NCBI RefSeq assembly: GCF_001310275.1
Contig: NZ_LGYZ01000121.1
Span: forward strand, 1-64,000
DNA length: 64,000 nt
Direction of reading: 5' to 3'
Origin: Nocardia arizonensis
GTDB lineage: Bacteria > Actinomycetota > Actinomycetes > Mycobacteriales > Mycobacteriaceae
Below, piece by piece: positions 9,461-17,014 of the stretch (its first letter is position 1; every line of letters starts with the position of its first letter). The notes under the pieces were generated by a model. The model was not told the DNA's origin, ran no database searches, and saw only the letters and a list, made by a program, of their open reading frames with translations. Both the position numbers and the translations under genes were made by a program.

Positions 9461-10648
9461 ATGAAAAACGGAGTCGATTGCGTGGTCATCGGCGGCGGAG
9501 TCGTCGGGTTGATGACCGCAGCCCGGTTAGCGAGCGCGGGACGCAGCGTGCGGCTGATCGAGCGCGACCTGCTGGGCGCGGGCGCGACGACAAGCAACCA
9601 CGGCCTGATCCACTCCGGGGCCTTGTACGCGCGCTGGCATCCCGAGATCGTCACTACCTGCGCCCAAGCCCAGATCGCCTACCGGTCGAGCTTTCCTGAC
9701 TGCGTGGTCGCGACACAGCCGTCCTGGTACTACGGTACGGCCGAGACGATGCACACCTACCGCCAGTTGTGGCGGCGTCACGACATCGTCCACCACCGCG
9801 TCGACGGCCGCGACATCGGCGAAACACTGCGTGTCGATGGCCGCGATGTCGCCGCGTGCGCGATCGGCGAACTTGTCATCGACACCCACGCCCTGCTGAA
9901 TCAGCTTGCCGCGCAAAGTATTCGACTGGGCGTGCAGATCTCGGTCGGGATGAAAGCGGCCCGGATCGTCACCGAGACCAGGCGGGTGCGCGGCGTCGCG
10001 ACGGCACAGGGGATGTTGTACGCGCCGACGGTGGTGGTGTGCGCGGGCATCGGCACCCGCGCCCTACTCGATGACGCGGGGTCGATGATCGGCGCCACGC
10101 TGTCATCACGGCTGGAAATGCTCACCGCCTACCCCGGGGTGTTGTCCCGGCCGCTGATCGGGCTCGAATTCGGGTGGCCGGCCTTAGCACCGACCGCTAC
10201 CGGGGTGGTGCTGGCATCACGCTACGGCGGAGTCCAGCCCACGGTGACGACCGCCGGCCGCTGGCCGGTGCCCACCGGCGAGGCCGCCGCGCTCGATGCC
10301 GAACTGCGGGAATGGCTGGCACCGGGAGTCATCACCTACGGCCAGGCCAACGCGTGGGTGTGCTCGAAAACCGAACACCTCGGGCCCGACGCCGACCAGT
10401 GGGGCACCGCCCCCAACTACGCGGTCATCGACCACGCCGCCCGCGAACAGCTCCACGGACTGTTCACGGCGCTGCCCGGCAAGATGACCTTGGCGATGCA
10501 CGCATCGCGCGAAGTCGCCGCCGCGATCACCGGCACGCCCGAGCCCCTCGGTGTGCGGGTCGACCGCGCGGCGGAGAGCGACGACGACGCGCACGGACTG
10601 GTCGCCGGGCAGCCCTGGGTCAGCGAGTCGATGCAGGTGACGCGATGA
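9461..10648 (+). CDS. FAD-dependent oxidoreductase, DAO family
   Basis: About 395 residues. The N-terminus has the dinucleotide-binding beta-alpha-beta unit (VDCVVIGGGVVGLMTAARL, then the Glu of LIERD), and the TTSNHGLIHSG stretch is typical of DAO-type enzymes such as 2-hydroxyglutarate oxidase and amino-acid oxidases. AGGGGG at 9451-9456 favours the ATG at 9461; in-frame ATGs at 9434 and 9458 are alternatives. The TGA stop overlaps the ATG of the aminotransferase (ATGA), so the two are translationally coupled. Two Leu codons are TTA (9527 and 10184), which is rare in this genome and suggests recent acquisition or late-growth control by a rare tRNA. The substrate is unknown; a sugar-nucleotide or amino-sugar intermediate fits the neighbours. 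Confidence 0.85.
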   Translation: MKNGVDCVVIGGGVVGLMTAARLASAGRSVRLIERDLLGAGATTSNHGLIHSGALYARWHPEIVTTCAQAQIAYRSSFPDCVVATQPSWYYGTAETMHTYRQLWRRHDIVHHRVDGRDIGETLRVDGRDVAACAIGELVIDTHALLNQLAAQSIRLGVQISVGMKAARIVTETRRVRGVATAQGMLYAPTVVVCAGIGTRALLDDAGSMIGATLSSRLEMLTAYPGVLSRPLIGLEFGWPALAPTATGVVLASRYGGVQPTVTTAGRWPVPTGEAAALDAELREWLAPGVITYGQANAWVCSKTEHLGPDADQWGTAPNYAVIDHAAREQLHGLFTALPGKMTLAMHASREVAAAITGTPEPLGVRVDRAAESDDDAHGLVAGQPWVSESMQVTR

Positions 10649-11748
10649 TCATCCCGTTCACCGCCGCGCTGAGCGACACCGAGATCGCCACGGCCGCTGC
10701 CGCGATCACCGACATCCTGCGATCGGGCGAGCTGGTGCTCGGTCGGCATACCGAGGCGTTCGAGGCGCGCGCGGCCGCGATGGCCGGTACTCGTGAGGCG
10801 GTCGCGGTCAACTCCGGGTCGACCGCGCTCGAGATCATCTTCGCGGGGGTGGGCGTGGCCGGGCGCACCGTGCTGGTCCCGACGAACACCAACTACGCCA
10901 CCGCGGCGGCCGCCCAGCGCGCGGGCGCCCGCGTCGAACTCTACGATTCAGGCCTGTATCCCGACCTCGACGACATCGCCGCGCGTCTGACCGGTTCGGT
11001 CGCTGTGGTGGTGGTCGTCCACATCGGCGGCTACCTGAGCCCGCAGCTACCGAAGTTGGTGGCGATGTGCGAAGGCGCGGGGGTGGCATTGGTCGAAGAC
11101 GCCGCCCACGCCCACAGCGCACACCTCGACGGCATCCCGGCGGGTGGGTTCGGGATCGCGACGGCCTGGTCATTCTTCGCGACCAAAGTCGTCACCACCG
11201 GCGGCGAGGGTGGCGCGATCACCACCAACGACACCACCCTCGCCGCGTTCGCTCGCCAATACCGCAACCAAGGCAAGAACGGCGACGGCGTCCATGTCCT
11301 GGCAGGAAACAGTTGGCGGTTGACCGAGATCGGCGCGGTCCTGGGCACGATCGGGCTCGACCAGCTCGCCGACGACACCCGCACACGCCGCGCCATCATC
11401 GACCGCTACCAGGACACTCTTGCCGGTCCCCGCTTGGTCTTCCCTGACATCGGCGACAACGCCCAGGTCAGCGGGCATAAATGTGTCGCGCTGCTCGCCG
11501 ACGGTGTTGATCGTGACGGGGTGCGCGCGGCGGTCGCCGAGCACGGGGTGCTCCTCGCTCGCGGCGTATACGAACAACCGCTCCACCGGCAACCGGTGTT
11601 CGCCGATCTCAACTCCGGTGATCGGTTCGTTCGCGCTGAGGACTTCGCCGCGCGCCATATCTGTCTGCCGTTGTGGCGATCGATGGACACCACAGTCGTC
11701 GAGAAGGTGATCGCCGCCGTCGTGTTGGCAACCACCGGTCCGGGCTAG
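10645..11748 (+). CDS. DegT/DnrJ/EryC1/StrS-family PLP aminotransferase
   Basis: 367 residues; family members transaminate keto-sugar nucleotides. Visible signatures are VNSGSTALEIIFAGVG (cofactor phosphate region, about 55-70), the Asp of VEDAAHAH (D152) that holds the pyridine nitrogen, and Lys181 in AWSFFATK followed by TGGEGGAITT, the Schiff-base lysine motif. The start is set by the ATGA overlap with the upstream oxidoreductase. Its TAG stop shares the palindromic CTAG with the stop of the convergent dehydratase gene, a 4-base tail-to-tail overlap. Together with that dehydratase-like gene it suggests an amino-deoxy-sugar pathway, but no nucleotidyltransferase or glycosyltransferase is present here. 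Confidence 0.9.
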   Translation: MIIPFTAALSDTEIATAAAAITDILRSGELVLGRHTEAFEARAAAMAGTREAVAVNSGSTALEIIFAGVGVAGRTVLVPTNTNYATAAAAQRAGARVELYDSGLYPDLDDIAARLTGSVAVVVVVHIGGYLSPQLPKLVAMCEGAGVALVEDAAHAHSAHLDGIPAGGFGIATAWSFFATKVVTTGGEGGAITTNDTTLAAFARQYRNQGKNGDGVHVLAGNSWRLTEIGAVLGTIGLDQLADDTRTRRAIIDRYQDTLAGPRLVFPDIGDNAQVSGHKCVALLADGVDRDGVRAAVAEHGVLLARGVYEQPLHRQPVFADLNSGDRFVRAEDFAARHICLPLWRSMDTTVVEKVIAAVVLATTGPG

Positions 11749-12809
11749 CCGACCGCGGCCGGACCGACCCGTGACCAGTCGAAGCCCAGGTCGCCCTTCT
11801 CGGTGATGATCTTCTCCCACCAGTCGCGATGGGAGACATACCAGGCCACCGTTTCGGCGATCCCGGCATCGAACTGCCGTGTCGGCGCCCAGCCGAGTTC
11901 GGTTTCGAGTTTGGTGGGGTCGATCAGGTAGCGGCGATCATGGTTGGGCCGGTCCGGGATGTGTTCGATCCACTTGGCGGGATCGAGTCCCAGCTCAGCC
12001 ACGACCCGGTGCGCGATATCGAGGTTGGTGACCTCGCAGCGCGCCGAGATATCGAAAATCGGCAGCAACCCCGGATCGGTGCCCGCCGCTGCTGGAATCG
12101 GGACAAGGTCGGCGTGCAACACCTGATGAACCGCCGCGCAGTGGTCATCGACGTGTAGCCAGTCCCGCGACTGCAACCCGTCGCCATAGACAGGGACCTT
12201 GCGACCGCGCAGCAGGTTCGTCACCGCCAGCGGGATCAGCTTCTCTGGCAGCTGGAAGCGACCGTAGTTGTTGGCGCAGTGCGTCATTCGGATATTCAGG
12301 TCCGGGTAGGTCGCCATGTAGGCGCGCACCATCTGATCACCGGCGGCCTTCGCGGCCGAATATGGCGTCTTCGCGTTCAACGGTGATCGTTCGGTGAACC
12401 ACTGCTGTCCCGGCGCCAGTTCCCCGTAGACCTCGATCGTGGACACATGCACGTGCGAGGTCACCGGCATCAACCGGCTGCACTCGGCCATCACCTGCGC
12501 CCCCAATGCGTTGGAGCGCATGAACACCGACGGGCCCAGGATCGCGCGATCGTTGTGCGATTCGGCAGCGAAATTGACCACGTAATCCGGCCGATACTGC
12601 CGATAGACGGCTTCCATCGCCGCCAGGTCGGCGATATCGGCTTGCACGAAGCTGACCTTGTCGATCACCGAATCCAGGTTCGCGATGTTGCCGGCGAACC
12701 CGATGTAGTCCACCGCCACGACGTGTGCATCCGGCTCATGCTCGGCCAGGAAATGCACGTAGTTCGCGCCGATGAATCCGGCGGCACCGGTGACGAGGTA
12801 GACAGACAT
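11745..12809 (-). CDS. dTDP-glucose 4,6-dehydratase-like SDR enzyme
   Basis: 354 residues, extended short-chain dehydrogenase fold. GAAGFIG at 8-14 binds NAD; AAESHNDRAI (81-90) and the NNYGRFQLPEKLIPLA stretch followed by GDGLQSRDWLHVDDH are typical of the RmlB family; Tyr150 and Lys154 form the YxxxK pair. The STDEVYG motif reads STIEVYG (123-129): the Asp that acts as acid in water elimination is Ile125, while the neighbouring Glu126 stays. The ATG at 12809 puts the Rossmann motif at the usual distance. The enzyme may carry out another reaction on a nucleotide sugar (epimerization, or decarboxylation as in UXS, which also keeps only the Glu). It is convergent with the aminotransferase and very likely in the same pathway. 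Confidence 0.88.
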   Translation of the reverse strand: MSVYLVTGAAGFIGANYVHFLAEHEPDAHVVAVDYIGFAGNIANLDSVIDKVSFVQADIADLAAMEAVYRQYRPDYVVNFAAESHNDRAILGPSVFMRSNALGAQVMAECSRLMPVTSHVHVSTIEVYGELAPGQQWFTERSPLNAKTPYSAAKAAGDQMVRAYMATYPDLNIRMTHCANNYGRFQLPEKLIPLAVTNLLRGRKVPVYGDGLQSRDWLHVDDHCAAVHQVLHADLVPIPAAAGTDPGLLPIFDISARCEVTNLDIAHRVVAELGLDPAKWIEHIPDRPNHDRRYLIDPTKLETELGWAPTRQFDAGIAETVAWYVSHRDWWEKIITEKGDLGFDWSRVGPAAVG

Positions 12810-12919
12810 GCCCGCGAGCCTAGCCGACCCGGCGTGCACCAGCTCGCTGGTCTGTACACCATCACCGAGGTCAGGGTCCGGGTGGTGACACGAGTGGGCA
12901 GTGGCATCGTCGGGACGGC

Positions 12920-13474
12920 TTGTCCGCGCTGACCATGCGCGCGGTCGCGAAGGAACTGCGGGTCGCGACGATGGCCCTGTACCGCTACGTCGCCGACCGC
13001 GACCAGCTCGAGGTACTCGTGGTCGACCGCGTGCTAGACCCGATCGACCTGGCACTCCCGCCCGCCGCCGACTGGCGCGACCGTCTCGCCACCCTGCTGC
13101 ACCGCATGCGCGCGGCGGTGTCCGATCACCCGGAGACCGTCCCCCTGGTACTGCGCCACCGGCAATCCTCGGTGGCCACCCTGCGCTATATCGAGGCCAT
13201 GCTGACCGTACTGGCCGACGCCGGGTTCGAGGGCCGCGACCGGGTCGTCGCCCAGCGTGCCGTGATCGCCTTCCTGCTCGGATTCCTTCAGAACGAGCAC
13301 CACGCCGCACTGCGCGGCGAGGGAACCGCGGCGATGGCGAACCTGTCACCGGAGCAATTCCCGCTGCTGGCGCGGACGGCGCGGGTGGCCCGCGGCGTCT
13401 CGCCCGAGGAGGAGTTCGGGGGCGGCGTCGATATCCTGCTGCGCGGCCTGGCAGGCGGGTCAGTCGGTCGGTAG
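12920..13474 (+). pseudogene. TetR-family regulator lacking helix 1, probably inactivated
   Basis: The frame encodes the second half of a TetR DNA-binding domain (DGLSALTMRAVAKELRVATMALYRYVADRD) and a normal TetR ligand-binding domain, 184 residues from a TTG at 12920. Family members have some 20-25 more residues, including helix 1, before the SALTMRAVA segment. Here the frame upstream is open back to a TAG at 12821, but what it encodes does not resemble TetR and contains no ATG, GTG or TTG. The break near 12910 coincides with the right edge of the accessory genes 8097-12809, so insertion of that islet may have removed the 5' end. It could still be expressed from TTG with weak DNA binding. 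Confidence 0.7.
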
Positions 13475-13480
13475 ACGCCT

Positions 13481-13503
13481 ATTCGGCGGGACCCGCGCCG
13501 AAT
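13481..13503. terminator. Bidirectional hairpin between convergent genes
   Basis: Perfect 8-base arms ATTCGGCG (13481-13488) and CGCCGAAT (13496-13503) with a 7-base loop sit between the TetR remnant and the stop codon of the convergent KipA/KipI gene. Confidence 0.55.
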
Positions 13504-15527
13504 CAGTCACCGGTCAATTCTCCGGTCAGACGCCACGAATCGCGTTCGGCGGTGAACGCCTCCGCCTGGGCGGTGCGGAATTCCGCTATGGAGGAGGCGT
13601 TCTCGGCGAGGAACCGCCGGTGGTCCGCGAGTCGGAACTCACCGTCCTCGGCACGGACCCGCACCCGACCCGCCGCGAAATCCGCGCGCAGGTCGAGCAG
13701 TTCGTCCGCCTCCACCGGATACCACCGTATGCGATCGAAATAGCGCAGCAGCCACGGTGATTCGGTGGCGCGATGATTCCACACCTGGGTGGTGCGGCCG
13801 ACGAACTGGTAGCCGCCTGGTCCCTCCATGCCGTAGACGCACAGGTAGGCGCCGCCGATGCCGACGGCGTTCTCCGGCGTCCAGGTCCGGGCCGGATTGT
13901 ATTTGGTGGTCACCAGTCGGTGGCGGGGGTCCATCGGCGTCGCCACCGGTGCGCCGAGATAGACGTCACCGAGTCCGAGCACGAGATATTCCGCGCCGAA
14001 GACGGTGTCGTACACCTGCTCAACGGACCCGAGACCGTTCACGCGGCGAATGAATTCGATATTCCACGGACACCACGGCGCATCGGCGCGCACCCCGTGC
14101 ATGTATCGCGTGATGGCCTCGCGGGTCGAGGGATCGTCCCAGGACAGCGGCAGATGCACGGTGCGGCTCGGCACCACGAGATCGTCGGCCGCGGGCAGCA
14201 GCGTCTCGGACTCGGCCAGCAGCGTCAGCAACGCGGGCACCGACAGGATGTGCGGGTCGACGCGGATCTGGAGCGAGCGCACACCCGGGGTCAGCTCGGT
14301 CACCCCGCGCACTCCGGCGGCCAGCAGGTGCTGGTGCAGTGCGTGCACGCGCGCGCGCAACCCGAGATCCAGGGTCATGGCGCCGTATTCGACCAGCACG
14401 CCGTCATCGCCCGCGCGCCGATAGGTGACCGCGATCTCGTCGTCGACCTCGCCGCGTCCGAGTACGCCGTCGTCGCCGTCGCCGCCGTTCGACAGCACCG
14501 ACGGCAAGGTGGCCCGCCGCGCCGGACCGAGGTCGCGCAGGGAGGCGGCGTGCTCGCGGCGGATGGGCACGAAACGCACGGTGTCGCCGGGGGCCAGCTG
14601 ACCGAGCTTCCACCGGTCGGCGGCCACCACGGTCACCGGGCAGACGAAGCCGCCGAGGCTGGGACCGTCCGGGCCGAGCAGGATCGGGGTGTCACCGGTG
14701 AAGTCCAGTGCGCCAACCGAATACGGCGTGTCGTGGATATTGGACGGGTGCAGCCCGGCATCGCCGCCGTCGGATCGAGCCCATTCCGGTTTCGGTCCGA
14801 TGAGCCGCACGCCGGTGCGATCGGAATTGAAATGCACCGTGTAGTCGGTGCCGAGAATGGTCTCGATATCGGCGCGCGTGAAGAATTCCGGTGCGCCGTG
14901 CGGACCTTCGGTGACGGCCAGTTCCCAGCGGTGGGTGAGCACCGGTTGCGCGTCCATCGGCACGCCCGCCGCCACCGGACCGCGGGCGTCGCCGAGCGGC
15001 AGGCGTTGGCCTTCGCGCAGCGCCGCGCCGGTGCCGCCTCCGAACTTGCCGAGCGTGAAAGTCGCCATGCTGCCGAGGTATTCGGGTAGCCTAATGCCGC
15101 CCTCGACGAGGATGTAGGTCCGCATACCGGGGCCGAGCACCGCGCCGACGTCGAGCACACCGCCCGCGGGAATCGTGACCGTGCTCCACATCCGTGCGGG
15201 ACGGTCGTCAACGCGCACCCGCGCGGGCGCACCCGTGACACAGACGCGGGTGGCCGCGGTGAACCGCAGCGCGGGTCCGCCGAGCGTGCACTCCAGCCCG
15301 CCCGCGCCCTCGTCGTTGCCGAGCACCCGGTTGCCGAGCCGGAAGGACAGATCGTCCATCGGACCCGACGGCGGCACCCCGATATGCCAATATCCGGTCC
15401 GGCCGGGCCAGTCCTGCACGGTGGTCAACATGCCGGGCCGCACGACCTCGGCGCAGGCCCCCCGGACCGGCGCGGCGGATTCGAGGACGGCGGTGGCCTC
15501 GGCGACCGCCAGGTCGGTGACGGTCAT
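13503..15527 (-). CDS. KipA-KipI fusion, urea/guanidine-carboxylase carboxyltransferase half without biotin domains
   Basis: 674 residues. The first half (about 25-330) is an AHS2/KipA domain (VVRPGMLTTVQDWPGRTGYW, PPSGPMDDLSFRLGN); the second (about 400-620) is an AHS1/KipI domain (YRRAGDDGVLVEYGAM, ELTPGVRSLQIRVDP). In urea and guanidine carboxylases these two form the carboxyltransferase core between an N-terminal biotin carboxylase and a C-terminal biotin carrier. Here both flanks are absent: the protein starts just before KipA and stops just after the AFTAERDSWRL tail. Translation is coupled to the upstream DUF1989 gene by an ATGA overlap. It may work with a biotin carboxylase encoded elsewhere, act like PxpBC in 5-oxoproline opening, or be a remnant; the first fits the neighbours best. 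Confidence 0.85.
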   Translation of the reverse strand: MTVTDLAVAEATAVLESAAPVRGACAEVVRPGMLTTVQDWPGRTGYWHIGVPPSGPMDDLSFRLGNRVLGNDEGAGGLECTLGGPALRFTAATRVCVTGAPARVRVDDRPARMWSTVTIPAGGVLDVGAVLGPGMRTYILVEGGIRLPEYLGSMATFTLGKFGGGTGAALREGQRLPLGDARGPVAAGVPMDAQPVLTHRWELAVTEGPHGAPEFFTRADIETILGTDYTVHFNSDRTGVRLIGPKPEWARSDGGDAGLHPSNIHDTPYSVGALDFTGDTPILLGPDGPSLGGFVCPVTVVAADRWKLGQLAPGDTVRFVPIRREHAASLRDLGPARRATLPSVLSNGGDGDDGVLGRGEVDDEIAVTYRRAGDDGVLVEYGAMTLDLGLRARVHALHQHLLAAGVRGVTELTPGVRSLQIRVDPHILSVPALLTLLAESETLLPAADDLVVPSRTVHLPLSWDDPSTREAITRYMHGVRADAPWCPWNIEFIRRVNGLGSVEQVYDTVFGAEYLVLGLGDVYLGAPVATPMDPRHRLVTTKYNPARTWTPENAVGIGGAYLCVYGMEGPGGYQFVGRTTQVWNHRATESPWLLRYFDRIRWYPVEADELLDLRADFAAGRVRVRAEDGEFRLADHRRFLAENASSIAEFRTAQAEAFTAERDSWRLTGELTGD

Positions 15528-16144
15528 CGCGACACCACCATGCGCACGGGGGTCGGGTCGAAGCCATTGCACGGGTTGTTGACCTGCGGGCAGTTCGACA
15601 CCAGCACCAGCGTGTCGATCTCGGCGCGCAGCGTGAGCTTCTTCCCCGGCGCGGACAGTCCGTCCACGATGCCGAGCGTCCCGTCCGGTTCGACCGGAAC
15701 GTTCATGAACCAGTTGATATTCGAGACGAGATCGCGTTTGCCCAGCCCCCATTTCATCGCCTCGACCAGGAAGTTCTCCACGCACGCGTGCTGATGGCGG
15801 GTGTGGTGGCCGTAGCGCAGAGTATTGGACTCCTGTGAGCACGCGCCCGCGATGGTGTCGTGGTTGCCGACCTCGTCGGCGACCACGGTCATGAGCGCGG
15901 TGCCCGCGTCGGTGCGCAGCACACTGCCGGTGGTGAGGTAGATATTGCGCTGCGCGGTGACCGTGGCCTGCGCGCTGTAGCGGTCGGTGTGGTCGGCGGC
16001 GGAGTAGAGCAGACAGTCCACCGCCTGATTGCCGTGCAGGTCGATGATCTCGAGTTCCGCACCCGCGCGCACCACCGTCGACCAAGGGGCGCGGGCGGGC
16101 ACGGTTTCGTCCAGAACGACGGTGCGGGCCGCTGCCGTGGTCAT
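15524..16144 (-). CDS. DUF1989 protein, urea-amidolyase-associated type 2 (CgdB-like)
   Basis: 206 residues with the DUF1989 fold. NHDTIAGACSQESNTLRYGHHT and the HACVENF segment carry the His and Cys residues typical of the UAAP2 half. UAAP1/UAAP2 pairs in guanidine clusters were shown to be carboxyguanidine deiminase (CgdA/CgdB), which converts carboxyguanidine to allophanate and ammonia. It overlaps the upstream UAAP1-like gene and the downstream KipA/KipI gene by 4 bases each, so all three are one transcript and probably work in fixed stoichiometry. The clear second DUF1989 partner next door supports the assignment. Confidence 0.85.
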   Translation of the reverse strand: MTTAAARTVVLDETVPARAPWSTVVRAGAELEIIDLHGNQAVDCLLYSAADHTDRYSAQATVTAQRNIYLTTGSVLRTDAGTALMTVVADEVGNHDTIAGACSQESNTLRYGHHTRHQHACVENFLVEAMKWGLGKRDLVSNINWFMNVPVEPDGTLGIVDGLSAPGKKLTLRAEIDTLVLVSNCPQVNNPCNGFDPTPVRMVVSR

Positions 16145-16902
16145 ACCAGAGCCTCCTTGTTCCGCGCGGCGGTCCACGCCGCTTCGGTGTTCTGCACGGC
16201 CCGTTGATATTCCGGGCCGGCCCCCGCGCCCGCGGTCGCCAGGTCCGCGGGCGCGGACCAGGCGACGATGTCGAGATCGGTGGTGGTGCGCGCGTCCAGC
16301 GGGTGCACCGCGTTGGCGACGAGCAGGACGACGGGCAGATGGACGAGCAGATCCACCGTCGCGCCCGGTCCCGTTCCGCCCGTGGGGACGAGGGCGCCGT
16401 CGGCGGCGACGCGGACGCCGCGGAAGAACGACACCGACGGGGCGAGATCGCGCGGCTGGAGCCCCTGCTTCGACCCCGCCAGCCGCAGCAGCGCCCGCGC
16501 GGGCTCGGACGGACCGCACAGGGTGTCGTGCCGTGCGGAGGTGTCGGCGAGCACGGTGGCCAGGACCCGGCCCTGGTCCGACAGCAGCGGGTGGCCAGAC
16601 GAAAGATACGCCTGCCACGGCACTTTCACGGTGTCCGCGACGTTGAGCCGCTCCCATGGCGCGTCGGCCCGCAGCAACAGCAGGTGCGCGCAGGCCGCTC
16701 CGGCCGGATCGCCGAGGCGGACCCGGGTGCCGCGGCCGAGTACGACATTGGCGTACCCGCCCGACGGAATCCGTTGGGACCACGTGATCTTCGCCGGGTC
16801 CACGTCGGCGGGCAGATCGGGGCGCGCGAGGGTCGCGGCGGCGGCCTGCCCTCTGGCGTGCGCGCGGGCCCCGTCGGCGGAGGCGGTGCTCTGGTCGGTC
16901 AT
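16141..16902 (-). CDS. DUF1989 protein, urea-amidolyase-associated type 1 (CgdA-like)
   Basis: 253 residues. The SGGYANVVLGRGTRVRLGD opening, the LLLRADAPWERLNVADTVKV stretch, ARHDTLCG with its HD pair, and SVSFFRGVRVAADG identify UAAP1. In guanidine-degrading operons it pairs with UAAP2 as carboxyguanidine deiminase. The first 25 or so residues are a low-complexity Ala/Arg/Gly lead. It lies 112 bases downstream of the permease gene on the same strand and ends by overlapping the UAAP2-like gene. Neither the allophanate hydrolase nor the biotin carboxylase expected in a complete route is present in the window. Confidence 0.85.
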   Translation of the reverse strand: MTDQSTASADGARAHARGQAAAATLARPDLPADVDPAKITWSQRIPSGGYANVVLGRGTRVRLGDPAGAACAHLLLLRADAPWERLNVADTVKVPWQAYLSSGHPLLSDQGRVLATVLADTSARHDTLCGPSEPARALLRLAGSKQGLQPRDLAPSVSFFRGVRVAADGALVPTGGTGPGATVDLLVHLPVVLLVANAVHPLDARTTTDLDIVAWSAPADLATAGAGAGPEYQRAVQNTEAAWTAARNKEALV

Positions 16903-17014
16903 GATGCTCCTTCGCGGAAGTCCCCGGGATGTCGGGGACGAATTCGTCGGTGCGGCGGTCGAAGTGGAAGTGACGGGTGGCGGGCGGTCCCGTGCCCGCC
17001 ACCCGTCGGCCGGA

